From assembly GCA_964017045.1 (NCBI GenBank), contig OZ024797.1, forward strand, positions 18,755,307 through 18,819,306: 64,000 bases of DNA. The letters run 5' to 3'. This stretch comes from Omphiscola glabra. Taxonomy: Eukaryota; Mollusca; Gastropoda; Lymnaeidae. Every line of letters starts with the position of its first letter. Positions within the stretch are counted from its first letter, which is position 1. Below the pieces are notes generated by a model. The model was given only the letters and a program-made list of their open reading frames with translations. It did no database searches and was not told the DNA's origin. The position numbers and the translations under genes are program-made. Shown here piece after piece: positions 35,910 through 49,278 of this stretch.

Positions 35910-36400
35910 TTACAAAATTCTGAGGAGGATTGGTTTATGGTCACTTCCAACCTCATCCAAGAAAACCAGACTGAACTTGGACTCAAGGTCCGCTGAAATT
36001 AGAGTCAAGTCTGGCCGGGACTCCGTACTGTGGCCCGTATGTAATAGCGTGGGCACACTATTCTTGTCTTGCAACCGGATGAGGTTCGTAGTAAGAAACA
36101 GATCCTCCACGTAACGAACAGAGGCGTTACAATCAACATAGCTCCAATCTGTTGATTGAGCGTTGAAATATCCTGCTAAAATTTTACATTGAAAGACTGA
36201 TAGAGTTATGGGCACGTTGTAAACTTTAGTAATATCAAAGAACTGGTTGTTCTTGAAGACTCTAATAGTGAGGGAGTCAGTGCCTGGCACGACTTAACCT
36301 CAAGCAGTTCCATTGTTAGGTCGTTTTCGACTGCTGTGACCAGCCCTCTGCATTCCTGACACTTGTAGTGGTACAGCGAGTAGCCCGTAATGTGAAACAA
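35910..36400 (-). pseudogene. APE endonuclease fragment, frameshifted
   Basis: The second reading segment (to 36290) shows AGYFNAQSTDW (GDFNAH-like), then PTLLHTG, SRPDLTLI and GSDHKPIL, the C-terminal signature motifs of APE-type endonucleases. The preceding RGLVTAVENDL segment is in another frame, so at least one frameshift separates them. The G-D-FNA aspartate position reads Y here, another sign of decay. Confidence 0.85.
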
Positions 36401-36963
36401 CTTACCTTTCAGAAGTTTTTCTCGGAGAGTTCTACGTCCTCGTCCAACTTGTGGAGTAGCTGTGTGATCTCCCCTCCCTTTTGTGTGATGTCACAGACAT
36501 TCAATTAAATACTTGAGAAGTATGTGGGGTTGGGGGGGGGGGCGACCCTTGGCGCCACGAATGCCTCGTTCAGTAGCTATTTCCCCCGCCAACCTGTCCC
36601 CCGACATTGGCGAAAGAGGATTTTGGATTTCCAACCCTGGGGCGGTAGTCTCGTCCCTCGCAAGCCCGTCCCCGGACACATTCGAAGAAGGCAGTGACTG
36701 TGTTGCCAGCTCCATGTTTAAGAGTCTGATTGTACTTGCCGTACGTACTGTAAATTTTGGGAAATTTCTCTTCCTCCCCAAGGACTAGCCTTGTGTCACA
36801 CAGTCCTCTTTCCCAAGGAGTCTTTCGGTCGGACGTTAGGCGTTGAACCGGGTTGTTTCGCTTCAGGTGGTCGATTCCACCTAACTAGTCTGCTACGCCA
36901 CGAAGAAGCAAAAACCTTGTGGGTGCTAGCAAGTTTCCTTGGCAACGCTCTGCTTTATGCAGA

Positions 36964-37235
36964 CACATAGGGTACTATATACCTCACTTAATATATCATA
37001 CTGCCCATCCAACCCAACATATGGTAAAGCAAAACCCAACGAACATAATGTATAACATATATATACCCCATTCTATATTTGGTATTAACAACCCCAGTCG
37101 ACACAGGGCACTGCACACCAAACTCAACACAGGGCACTGCACACCACACTCAACAAAGGGTACTGCACACCCCACTCAACACAGGGTACTGCACACCACA
37201 CACAACACGGGGTACTACACACCCCACTCAACACC
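36964..37235 (+). repeat. 26-bp array, right of retrotransposon insertion
   Basis: Continuation of 33799-34022, more degenerate, ending in CTCAACACAGGGTACTGCAC-type units. Confidence 0.85.
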
Positions 37236-38489
37236 CCTATAATTTTGTTTCAATGTCCAACGTGAAGCGTGTTTTACAGCCTTGCGTTTCTCGCCATAAA
37301 GAGTGCTAGAAAAGGGCAATAATCCTTCGGTTTGGCCCCTAAAGCGACAGTGCCAGAGATTTACTGCCGTTAATCCGGGCTAATTGTGCGGTACGTGTGG
37401 GAGACGGCATCCCCCACCGGTGAGACACTCCAGGTTCTATAACCGATGGCATCATGACGAGATTCGCTTGTCTAGAGTTCTGTACCCTTGAAGTTTAAAA
37501 CAAAATGAACAGTGAACAAAATCACCGAGAAGAAAACAAAATGTTACTTCACTGCTGTACACTTGGTTCTTATTACAGTGAAATGTCTGACCTCAGTTGA
37601 CCTAGATTTGGAAATAATTCCACCCAACTGTCCACTAAACAGTACTCAGATCTCCCGCTCGCCCCCCACCTTTCACCCCCCAGGACACGCCACCAAATAT
37701 AAAGCGCGTTTATTTTCTTGTTAAAACAGCAACGCATGCCCTGTGAACATTAATCTAAAAAGTGTTTTTCTTTTTTTTTAAAATTAACACTCTTACAAAA
37801 TGTTAACCGCTGTAACAAATAGATACGCCACGTTAAGAATTACGTGAAGTGATGTGGTAGATGCAGTGGCGGAGCCAGATTTTTACGTCAATTTATTGGA
37901 CTCATTATCATAATTGTGCTACGAAGACTTCCTGCCGACACGTCCGTTGTTTTGTTGCGTTCCTTTATTTCAGGTTTAACCTTACTTTGTTTGACTTATT
38001 ATCAGTCTTTTAAACCAATAATAATTACAAACAAAAAATTATTCGTCTACGTTCGATTGTTTCTACGTCATCGTTACTCCGTTACAATCCATCCTAACAA
38101 GCACAATGTCCTTTTCATCGTAATTAAGGCTAAGGCCCTTGTCTGACGGAAAGACGGGTCTCGTACGGCATTCTCAGCGACACTGTCTTCATATTGCGCC
38201 AACTCTAACAATCACCAGTCGTATGTGTGTCTCAGATAATCATGAAATCCTTGAACTTTAAAAAAAAATCATAATTTCCTTTGCCGTTAAACACCAGAGT
38301 TGAATCAGAAATCGATCAGCCATTGATTTGAACACCGATGCCCAAAAGTTCCCTTGCTAATTACGGAGATTTCCGTTTCAGATAAAAATAGAAAAGACTG
38401 TTTCCTTGTCTTGCAAATGTTTCTACTTTGAGTGAGCCAATTTATGTGTGGGAATGTTAGCCAGTACCGACATCACAGAAGATAATGAT
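37236..38489. other. Complex spacer
   Basis: No gene recognised. 37330-37440 is a GC-richer non-repetitive stretch with CCGTTAATCCGGGCTAATTG. A hAT-like left terminus CAGTGGCGGAGCCAG lies at 37864 without a visible right end. Confidence 0.45.
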
Positions 38490-41400
38490 ACGTGGCCGTC
38501 CATATAATTAAACCATGGCCGTCCACAGTGCGTAACATGTGCATATAGTTCGTGTCACATGGCCGTCCACAGGACGTACCATTTCCTTTCAATTCATATC
38601 GCTTGGCAGCCCACAGTACGTCCATGTCTTTTCAATTCATGCCACATGGCCGTCCATAGTACGTATTATGTCTTTTCAATTCATGCCACATGGCCGTCCA
38701 TAGTACGTATTATGTCTTTTCAATTCATGCCACATGGCCGTCCATAGTACGTATTATGTCTTTTCAATTCATGCCACATGGCCGTCCATAGTACGTATTA
38801 TGTCTTTTCAATTCATGCCACATGGCCGTCCATAGTACGTATTATGTCTTTTCAATTCATGCCACATGGCCGTCCATAGTACGTATTATGTCTTTTCAAT
38901 TCATGCCACATGGCCGTCCATAGTACGTATTATGTCTTTTCAATTCATGCCACATGGCCGTCCATAGTACGTATTATGTCTTTTCAATTCATGCCACATG
39001 GCCGTCCATAGTACGTATTATGTCTTTTCAATTCATGCCACATGGCCGTCCATAGTACGTATTATGTCTTTTCAATTCATGCCACATGGCCGTCCATAGT
39101 ACGTATTATGTCTTTTCAATTCATGCCACATGGCCGTCCATAGTACGTATTATGTCTTTTCAATTCATGCCACATGGCCGTCCATAGTACGTATTATGTC
39201 TTTTCAATTCATGCCACACGGCCGTCCATAGTACGTATTATGTCTTTTCAATTCATGCCACACGGCCGTCCATAGTACGTATTATGTCTTTTCAATTCAT
39301 GCCACACGGCCGTCCATAGTACGTATTATGTCTTTTCAATTCATGCCACACGGCCGTCCATAGTACGTATTATGTCTTTTCAATTCATGCCACACGGCCG
39401 TCCATAGTACGTATTATGTCTTTTCAATTCATGCCACACGGCCGTCCATAGTACGTATTATGTCTTTTCAATTCATGCCACACGGCCGTCCATAGTACGT
39501 ATTATGTCTTTTCAATTCATGCCACACGGCCGTCCATAGTACGTATTATGTCTTTTCAATTCATGCCCCACGGCCGTCCATAGTACGTATTATGTCTTTT
39601 CAATTCATGCCACATGGCCGTCCATAGTACGTATTATGTCTTTTCAATTCATGCCACATGGCCGTCCATAGTACGTATTATGTCTTTTCAATTCATGCCA
39701 CATGGCCGTCCATAGTACGTATTATGTCTTTTCAATTCATGCCACATGGCCGTCCATAGTACGTATTATGTCTTTTCAATTCATGCCACATGGCCGTCCA
39801 TAGTACGTATTATGTCTTTTCAATTCATGCCACATGGCCGTCCATAGTACGTATTATGTCTTTTCAATTCATGCCACATGGCCGTCCATAGTACGTATTA
39901 TGTCTTTTCAATTCATGCCACATGGCCGTCCATAGTACGTATTATGTCTTTTCAATTCATGCCACATGGCCGTCCATAGTACGTATTATGTCTTTTCAAT
40001 TCATGCCACATGGCCGTCCATAGTACGTATTATGTCTTTTCAATTCATGCCACATGGCCGTCCATAGTACGTATTATGTCTTTTCAATTCATGCCACATG
40101 GCCGTCCATAGTACGTATTATGTCTTTTCAATTCATGCCACACGGCCGTCCATAGTACGTATTATGTCTTTTCAATTCATGCCACACGGCCGTCCATAGT
40201 ACGTATTATGTCTTTTCAATTCATGCCACACGGCCGTCCATAGTACGTATTATGTCTTTTCAATTCATGCCACATGGCCGTCCATAGTACGTATTATGTC
40301 TTTTCAATTCATGCCACATGGCCGTCCATAGTACGTATTATGTCTTTTCAATTCATGCCACACGGCCGTCCATAGTACGTATTATGTCTTTTCAATTCAT
40401 GCCACACGGCCGTCCATAGTACGTATTATGTCTTTTCAATTCATGCCACACGGCCGTCCATAGTACGTATTATGTCTTTTCAATTCATGCCACATGGCCG
40501 TCCATAGTACGTATTATGTCTTTTCAATTCATGCCACATGGCCGTCCATAGTACGTATTATGTCTTTTCAATTCATGCCACATGGCCGTCCATAGTACGT
40601 ATTATGTCTTTTCAATTCATGCCACATGGCCGTCCATAGTACGTATTATGTCTTTTCAATTCATGCCACATGGCCGTCCATAGTACGTATTATGTCTTTT
40701 CAATTCATGCCACATGACCGTCCATAGTACGTATTATGTCTTTTCAATTCATGCCACATGGCCGTCCATAGTACGTATTATGTCTTTTCAATTCATGCCA
40801 CATGGCCGTCCATAGTACGTATTATGTCTTTTCAATTCATGCCACATGACCGTCCATAGTACGTATTATGTCTTTTCAATTCATGCCACATGGCCGTCCA
40901 TAGTACGTATTATGTCTTTTCAATTCATGCCACACGGCCGTCCATAGTACGTATTATGTCTTTTCAATTCATGCCACACGGCCGTCCATAGTACGTATTA
41001 TGTCTTTTCAATTCATGCCACACGGCCGTCCATAGTACGTATTATGTCTTTTCAATTCATGCCACACGGCCGTCCATAGTACGTATTATGTCTTTTCAAT
41101 TCATGCCACACGGCCGTCCATAGTACGTATTATGTCTTTTCAATTCATGCCACATGGCCGTCCATAGTACGTATTATGTCTTTTCAATTCATGCCACATG
41201 GCCGTCCATAGTACGTATTATGTCTTTTCAATTCATGCCACATGGCCGTCCATAGTACGTATTATGTCTTTTCAATTCATGCCACATGGCCGTCCATAGT
41301 ACGTATTATGTCTTTTCAATTCATGCCACATGGCCGTCCATAGTACGTATTATGTCTTTTCAATTCATGCCACATGGCCGTCCATAGTACGTATTATGTC

Positions 41401-43494
41401 TTTTCAATTCATGCCACATGGCCGTCCATAGTACGTATTATGTCTTTTCAATTCATGCCACATGGCCGTCCATAGTACGTATTATGTCTTTTCAATTCAT
41501 GCCACATGGCCGTCCATAGTACGTATTATGTCTTTTCAATTCATGCCACATGGCCGTCCATAGTACGTATTATGTCTTTTCAATTCATGCCACATGGCCG
41601 TCCATAGTACGTATTATGTCTTTTCAATTCATGCCACATGGCCGTCCATAGTACGTATTATGTCTTTTCAATTCATGCCACATGGCCGTCCATAGTACGT
41701 ATTATGTCTTTTCAATTCATGCCACATGGCCGTCCATAGTACGTATTATGTCTTTTCAATTCATGCCACATGGCCGTCCATAGTACGTATTATGTCTTTT
41801 CAATTCATGCCACATGGCCGTCCATAGTACGTATTATGTCTTTTCAATTCATGCCACATGGCCGTCCATAGTACGTATTATGTCTTTTCAATTCATGCCA
41901 CATGGCCGTCCATAGTACGTATTATGTCTTTTCAATTCATGCCACATGGCCGTCCATAGTACGTATTATGTCTTTTCAATTCATGCCACATGGCCGTCCA
42001 TAGTACGTATTATGTCTTTTCAATTCATGCCACACGGCCGTCCATAGTACGTATTATGTCTTTTCAATTCATGCCACATGGCCGTCCATAGTACGTATTA
42101 TGTCTTTTCAATTCATGCCACATGGCCGTCCATAGTACGTATTATGTCTTTTCAATTCATGCCACATGGCCGTCCATAGTACGTATTATGTCTTTTCAAT
42201 TCATGCCACATGGCCGTCCATAGTACGTATTATGTCTTTTCAATTCATGCCACATGGCCGTCCATAGTACGTATTATGTCTTTTCAATTCATGCCACATG
42301 GCCGTCCATAGTACGTATTATGTCTTTTCAATTCATGCCACATGGCCGTCCATAGTACGTATTATGTCTTTTCAATTCATGCCACATGGCCGTCCATAGT
42401 ACGTATTATGTCTTTTCAATTCATGCCACATGGCCGTCCATAGTACGTATTATGTCTTTTCAATTCATGCCACATGGCCGTCCATAGTACGTATTATGTC
42501 TTTTCAATTCATGCCACATGGCCGTCCATAGTACGTATTATGTCTTTTCAATTCATGCCACACGGCCGTCCATAGTACGTATTATGTCTTTTCAATTCAT
42601 GCCACATGGCCGTCCATAGTACGTATTATGTCTTTTCAATTCATGCCACATGGCCGTCCATAGTACGTATTATGTCTTTTCAATTCATGCCACATGGCCG
42701 TCCATAGTACGTATTATGTCTTTTCAATTCATGCCACATGGCCGTCCATAGTACGTATTATGTCTTTTCAATTCATGCCACATGGCCGTCCATAGTACGT
42801 ATTATGTCTTTTCAATTCATGCCACACGGCCGTCCATAGTACGTATTATGTCTTTTCAATTCATGCCACATGGCCGTCCATAGTACGTATTATGTCTTTT
42901 CAATTCATGCCACATGGCCGTCCATAGTACGTATTATGTCTTTTCAATTCATGCCACATGGCCGTCCATAGTACGTATTATGTCTTTTCAATTCATGCCA
43001 CATGGCCGTCCATAGTACGTATTATGTCTTTTCAATTCATGCCACATGGCCGTCCATAGTACGTATTATGTCTTTTCAATTCATGCCACATGGCCGTCCA
43101 TAGTACGTATTATGTCTTTTCAATTCATGCCACATGGCCGTCCATAGTACGTATTATGTCTTTTCAATTCATGCCACACGGCCGTCCATAGTACGTATTA
43201 TGTCTTTTCAATTCATGCCACACGGCCGTCCATAGTACGTATTATGTCTTTTCAATTCATGCCACATGGCCGTCCATAGTACGTATTATGTCTTTTCAAT
43301 TCATGCCACATGGCCGTCCATAGTACGTATTATGTCTTTTCAATTCATGCCACACGGCCGTCCATAGTACGTATTATGTCTTTTCAATTCATGCCACACG
43401 GCCGTCCATAGTACGTATTATGTCTTTTCAATTCATGCCACATGGCCGTCCATAGTACGTATTATGTCTTTTCAATTCATGCCACATGGCCGTC
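38490..43494 (+). repeat. 44-bp satellite-like array, about 112 units
   Basis: Unit contains TAGTACGTATTATGTCTTTT, then CAATTCATGCCACATGGCCG and TCCA. Pure from about 38640; the first few units on the left are degenerate while the right edge is abrupt. Nearly all variation is CACATGG versus CACACGG, in blocks. 660 bp equals exactly 15 units, and register is kept throughout. Confidence 0.99.
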
Positions 43495-43547
43495 AGATTC
43501 ATTGAAAGTAACCGTCAATAATTAGTAACTGTGTCATGTATTTACAC

Positions 43548-44905
43548 TATAACATTATGTCATATATGAAATTAGTCACAAGGCTGTCTATAACATTATG
43601 TCATATATGAAATTAGTCACAAGGCTGTCTATAACATTATGTCATATATGAAATTAGTCACAAGGCTGTCTATAACATTATGTCATATATGAAATTAGTC
43701 ACAAGGCTGTCTATAACATTATGTCATATATGAAATTAGTCACAAGGCTGTCTACATTATGTCATATATGAAACTAGTCACAAGGCTGTCTATAACATTA
43801 TGTCATATATGAAATTAGTCACAAGGCTGTCTATAACATTATGTCATATATGAAATTAGTCACAAGGCTGTCTACATTATGTCATATATGAAACTAGTCA
43901 CAAGGCTGTCTATAACATTATGTCATATATGAAATTAGTCACAAGGCTGTCTATAACATTATGTCATATATGAAATTAGTCACAAGGCTGTCTATAACAT
44001 TATGTCATATATGAAATTAGTCACAAGGCTGTCTACATTATGTCATATATGAAATTAGTCACAAGGCTGTCTACATTATGTCATATATGAAATTAGTCAC
44101 AAGGCTGTCTATAACATTATGTCATATATGAAATTAGTCACAAGGCTGTCTACATTATGTCATATATGAAATTAGTCACAAGGCTGTCTACATTATGTCA
44201 TATATGAAATTAGTCACAAGGCTGTCTATAACATTATGTCATATATGAAATTAGTCACAAGGCTGTCTACATTATGTCATATATGAAATTAGTCACAAGG
44301 CTGTCTATAACATTATGTCATATATGAAATTAGTCACAAGGCTGTCTATAACATTATGTCATATATGAAATTAGTCACAAGGCTGTCTATAACATTATGT
44401 CATATATGAAATTAGTCACAAGGCTGTCTACATTATGTCATATATGAAATTAGTCACAAGGCTGTCTATAACATTATGTCATATATGAAATTAGTCACAA
44501 GGCTGTCTACATTATGTCATATATGAAACTAGTCACAAGGCTGTCTATAACATTATGTCATATATGAAATTAGTCACAAGGCTGTCTACATTATGTCATA
44601 TATGAAATTAGTCACAAGGCTGTCTACATTATGTCATATATGAAACTAGTCACAAGGCTGTCTACATTATGTCATATATGAAACTAGTCACAAGGCTGTC
44701 TACATCATGTCGTATATGAAACTAGTCACAAGGCTGTCTACATCATGTCGTATATGAAACTATTCACAAGGCTGTCTACATCATGTCGTATATGCAATTG
44801 GTCACAAGGCTGTCTACATCATGTCGGAAATGAAACTAGTCACAAGGCTGTCTACATCATGTCAACTATGAAATTAGTCACAAGGCTGTCTACATCATGT
44901 CAATG
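43548..44905 (+). repeat. 41/38-bp array, about 34 units
   Basis: Unit contains TATGTCATATATGAAATTAG followed by TCACAAGGCTGTCTATAACAT. Units either have or lack three bases (TATAACATT versus TACATT), interspersed. The right edge decays (CATCATGTCGTATATG). Confidence 0.97.
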
Positions 44906-44917
44906 ACTTTTGTTTTG

Positions 44918-45100
44918 TCATTGGACAGTCAGCTCTAGAACATGCTCCTGGCCGTCTACAGGACGGCACACCTCGTAAAAACCAAATGTATCATGGACCC
45001 ATTGCAGACTGGCGACCGCTGTACCATTACATTTGGAGATATTCAATGTTAGCGGTGGCGCCCGCAGCGAGGAAGACGGCGCCCATAGCGAGGGAGGCAT
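44918..45100 (-). other. Possible coding fragment, unrecognised
   Basis: A 60-codon frame with mixed composition between repeats: LNISKCNGTAVASLQWV, then CRPVDGQEHVLELTV. The C...W...C...LELTV spacing is vaguely Ig-like. No acceptor or donor was convincing. Could be chance. Confidence 0.2.
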
Positions 45101-45312
45101 AGCATCGCCGGCAGGTTAAAAACACTTCCTTCCGGTCTGCTTCCATGGTTACTGTACAACTGAATTTATTTTTGTAACATGAAAAAACCCAATGGTTTAA
45201 AATAAATCAGTGATAGATGTTGGTGCTTCATTTGAAAACCTCTGTCAATCTTATGGAAGAGTTCATGAATATTTGTTGGCTCCGTTATTATTTTTGAGAA
45301 AAATTTTCAGGA

Positions 45313-45566
45313 TTAGTGTTGGAAGTAATCGGGATAATTGGGATATTGAAAGCACAAATGTGCTCAGGGAGTTAAGGTTTGTGTTGGAAGTAATCGGGAT
45401 AATTGGGATATTGAAAGCACAAATGTGCTCAGGGAGTTAGGGTTTGTGTTGGAAGTAATCGGGGTAATTGAGATATTGAAAGCACAAATGTGCTCAGGAA
45501 GTTAGGGTTTGTGTTAGAAGTAATCGGGATATTGAAAGCACAAATGTGCTCAGGGAGTTAGGATTT
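45313..45566 (+). repeat. 65-bp repeat, about 4 units
   Basis: Unit begins GTGTTGGAAGTAATCGGGAT and contains AGCACAAATGTGCT, a 6-bp inverted repeat with 2-bp spacer. The last unit is shortened. Confidence 0.92.
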
Positions 45567-46654
45567 GTTTGTGCCGTATAGGATTTGGTAGTCTGGGGTG
45601 GGGATGGAGGGTTGTTTATCCAGGCTGTAAAAGAGTCAAAGTAAGAAGAGCGACGACTGGTCCGGTTAAAGAAATGGGAAAGTCCCATCATGCTAGTAAT
45701 AATGTCAGAACGGGATATGGCGCATCCCATAATTTCACAAATGAATAATTTATTAGGCATATACAAGCTGTCTCCGTAAACCCTTCATGACGCTCCGCAA
45801 ATTTAAAAAGTCGTTTGATGTGTACTCAGAGAGGAAACAAATTTACGTTCGAAATGTAGAAATTAATGTAAGTTATTTTTAAAGGGACATAGCGACCAGG
45901 ATGAAAAATTAAAGGAGAGAAAGGGAAAGAAAAAAAAAAATGATTAAAATTGTGTAATTAGCTTGTAACTGGAGTGTGTGCAAGTCCGGGTATTAATTTT
46001 TAAAAAATGGTTTTAAAATAATTACTTTTCAAAAACAAATTCTTTCAAATTTCAAGAAATTATATATAAAAAGGTTTCGACAGATTTCTTTTCGACAGAT
46101 TTTCGACAGATTTCTGAAATTTACCAAGACTGAAAGTAATGGATATATTATCCCTAGGGAGGGGGCGGGGAGCCCACAATAACTGCCTAGTGGACTTCTA
46201 GAGCATTCTAATCCATTCAGATATGATTTGTTGTAGCGGACATTTATAATTGCCCAATACAATGAAAGACATCGCCTACCTCGTTATACAATGAACATTT
46301 CAGAAAAAAAAAAAAAAAGAGAAGAACTTAAAAATAACTTATAAATGTTATTATATTTGTAGATATTCCTGTTACGGTATTCAATATGATGAGTTTCTAA
46401 CTTGTTCTTTTGTTACCTGATCTCATGGGTGTTGGTTGTCCGAGTGGAGTTGGTGTGGCATGTGTGGGTTTGTGTGGTCTGGATAGATATTGAAGGGTTT
46501 TGATGAGTTCTGTATGGTCTGCAAAAAGGGGGGGGGGGGGAGATGTACAGAAGTGTACACCTGTGTTAATTATGGCTCAGGCATAGACGCAAGATAACCA
46601 CGATGTTTTATTTAACGAGGAAATACAGCAATATGTGTGTGTGTGCTCTCTCTC
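45567..46654. other. AT-rich spacer
   Basis: Unique, with poly-A at 46302-46319 and a G-run at 46528-46540. No gene seen. Confidence 0.5.
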
Positions 46655-46960
46655 TCTCACTCCCTTTCTCAGACTTACTCCCTTTCTTATACTCACTCCC
46701 CTTCTCAGACAAACTCTCTTTCTGAGACTCACTCCCTTTATTATACTTACTCCCCTTCTCAGACAAACTCCCTTTCTCAGAATCACTACCTTTTTCAGAC
46801 CTAATCCTTTACGCAGACTAAGTCCCTTTCCCAGACAAATTCCCCTTTTTGAGACCAGCTCCCTTTCTTAGACTAACTCTCTTTTTCAGACTCACTCCCT
46901 TTCTTATACTTACTCCCTTTCTCAGACTAACTCCCTTTTTCAGACCAATTCCCTTTCTCA
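46655..46960 (+). repeat. 18-bp pyrimidine-rich minisatellite, about 17 units
   Basis: Unit ACTCCCTTTCTCAGACTA with TTATACT variants, preceded by short GT and CT runs. Confidence 0.9.
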
Positions 46961-47488
46961 TATATAACTTAATATGTGTCCTTTATGGCTTTCATTACTT
47001 AACTGCTTCATAATCACATACGTATCCATTTTAAAGTAATATTTCCAGATGAAAGCAGAGGTTCCAATGAAATATAAAAACAACCACCACTACAGCCCAT
47101 GAATTAACGAAGGGATTTTCCCAATCTGTTCAAATAGAAACTTTCTATTGATTGGTGCGTGCCTCCTTGAATTCAATGTTTGTAATTATCTCCCCTGGAA
47201 TAGGAAGTCACCTTTTTATCAAGTTCCTTATTTTCAAAGAAGAATATCCATTATTCTTTTCTTTCTCCGTCTTCGGGCGCAGTTAGCCCATCGTCAGCTA
47301 CGCATTGATTTATTCAAGCTTGACTCTCTTTACTACAATGGTTCTGTAACAGTTGTATATTGTAACTTTGATGGACGGAGGCGCTTATGGTTCAGTAAAG
47401 TTACTCATATAATGTTAGCTAATAATGTGCTACTTTTTCCTCAATGCACGTGATAGTTTGCCGATATTATTACATTCAACTTCACAAT
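46961..47488. other. Unique spacer
   Basis: The plus frame at 47148-47453 (101 codons) has no motif I recognise. No gene called. Confidence 0.45.
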
Positions 47489-47549
47489 CACTGTCTCTGT
47501 CTCTCTCTCTCTCGCTCTCTCTGTCTCTCTCTCTCTCTCTCGCTCTCTG

Positions 47550-47588
<39 letters not shown>

Positions 47589-47647
47589 GTGTCTCTCTCT
47601 CTCTCTCTCTCGCTCTCTCTGTCTCTCTCTCTCTCTCTCGCTCTCTG

Positions 47648-47681
<34 letters not shown>

Positions 47682-47715
47682 GCTCTCTCTGTCTCTCTCT
47701 CTCTCTCGCTCTCTG

Positions 47716-47755
<40 letters not shown>

Positions 47756-47757
47756 GC
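47489..47757 (+). repeat. (CT)n microsatellite with higher-order pattern
   Basis: CTCTCT runs interrupted by GTCTCT, GCTCTC and TTTCTC in a recurring order of several dozen bases. Confidence 0.97.
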
Positions 47758-48164
47758 TGATAAGAAACAAAATGTCCAATTTACACTACACAGTACTTTA
47801 TTATATACACTAATAAAAGCACATGATTCCTTGATGAAATCAGGATAATGTTGCAACAAGTATAGTTGCAATGCAGAGACTATATATACACACACGTTCA
47901 ATACTTCATCTAATATCAATTCAGTAAATCCATCATAAGAATCCAAAATGTCCTTCTCACATCCACGTTATCACGCTCACTCTCTTGTTCTCCTTAAAAA
48001 CTACGAATCCACCTTCCGCTACAAAAACTAGTTCCTTTTTCTCGTTTTATTCATTCATCAGAATCAAATCACTACACCATTGTGCCGTGAGAATAAATAT
48101 TAGTGTAGTGTGAAAAATCATTGTTAATTTGGTCTGTTACAGGTTCTAAGCGCATTGCATAAGG

Positions 48165-48360
48165 CAGCGGATCTCAACCTTCCTAATGCCGTGACCCTTA
48201 ATACAGTTTCTCATGTTGTGGCGACCCCCAACAACAAAAATATTTTCCTTGCTAATTCATAGCTGTAGAGTATATGTAATTTCCGATGGTCTTAGGTCTG
48301 AGAAAGGTTCCCCCCCCCCCCCCCCAAAATGGACAGCGACCCACAGGTTGAGAACCGCGG
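48165..48360. mobile_element. hAT MITE, family B copy 2 (inverted relative to copy 1)
   Basis: Ends CAGCGGATCTCAACCTTCC and (inverted) CCGCGGTTCTCAACCTG. Flanks GCATAAGG and GCTTAAGG agree at 7 of 8. It shares TCATGTTGTGGCGACC with the inverse of the 22512 copy. Confidence 0.88.
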
Positions 48361-48837
48361 GCTTAAGGGATCGTGAATGGATCTACCACGAATGGAAATG
48401 GAGTTAATTACCTTCATGATAATGGGCAGCGTATACAGCTATATATTGCGACACCGCTGAACCCAGGCTCACATGTAAGCCCTCCCCATTTCTCCTTTAC
48501 CAACAAAATGCAATGAATTTAAACAATTGTATGCATGTAATATATCATTGTCAAAGTGTCATACAGATGCATGTTGTGTACATTCGAATTTTTAAAAATC
48601 TATAATTTTGTTGGCTGTAATGTGGGTATCTGTAATGTGGTTTTCTGTAATGTGGTTGTCTGTAATGTTATTATCTGTAATGTGATTATCGTGTTTAAAT
48701 GCTAAATTATTATAATGAATAAATAAAAATGTTTAAAACTTTTTTTTAAAACATGCTTTTATTAAAATGCACTTTTTGAGACACACCAGGATTTTCGTAC
48801 AATTAATAATGTCGAAAAATAAACCCTGGCAAACAAA
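48361..48837. other. AT-rich spacer with 15-bp repeat
   Basis: 48615-48690 holds about five CTGTAATGTGGTTGT-type units. No gene seen. Confidence 0.6.
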
Positions 48838-49278
48838 ATGTCAGGAAGTGCTAAAAGAACAAAATACTCATCATTAAATAGAGCAGGACGTGTTACAAGA
48901 ACAAAATACTCATCATTAAATAGAGCAGGACTTGTTACAAGAACAAAATACTCATCATTAAATAGAGCAGGACGTGTTACAAGAACAAAATACTCATCAT
49001 TAAATAGAGCAGGACGTGTTACAAGAACAAAATACTCATCATTAAATAGAGCAGGACGTGTTACAAGAACAAAATACTCAACATTAAAGAGAGCAGGACG
49101 TGTTACAAGAACAAAATACTCAACATTAAAGAGAGCAGGACGTGTTACAAGAACAAAATACTCAACATTAAAGAGAGCAGGACGTGCTACAAGAACAAAA
49201 TACTCAACATTAAAGAGAGCAGGACGTGCTACAAGAACAAAATACTCAACATTAAAGAGAGCAGGAAGTGCTACAAGA
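48838..49278 (+). repeat. 42-bp minisatellite, about 10 units in two halves
   Basis: Unit contains AAGAACAAAATACTCATCAT followed by TAAATAGAGCAGGACGTGTTAC. Units 1-5 have CATCATTAAATAG; units 6-10 have CAACATTAAAGAG. A 160-codon frame (48838-49320) runs through with a 14-residue basic repeat; no signal peptide or domain, so not called a gene. Confidence 0.95.

Larger units (their letters stand above)
34023..36963 (-). mobile_element. Decayed APE-type non-LTR retrotransposon with RNase H (I-superfamily-like)
   Basis: On the minus strand the order is endonuclease, RT remnant, RNase H, Cys/His motif, which with RNase H present points to the I superfamily (family knowledge). Both ends abut the same 26-bp array. 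CACATAGGGTACT occurs at 34010-34022 and 36964-36976, a plausible 13-bp target duplication, although it is also a piece of the repeat unit. Frameshifts and a large internal deletion make it non-autonomous. A 96-codon frame at 36491-36781 may be an ORF1 remnant, unproven. Confidence 0.88.

Noticed and set aside
38490..43494. CRISPR-like direct repeats
   Set aside because: No unique spacers between units; a contiguous tandem array in eukaryotic DNA.
47425..47946. Ser/Leu- or Arg/Glu-rich frames
   Set aside because: Translations of a (CT)n microsatellite.
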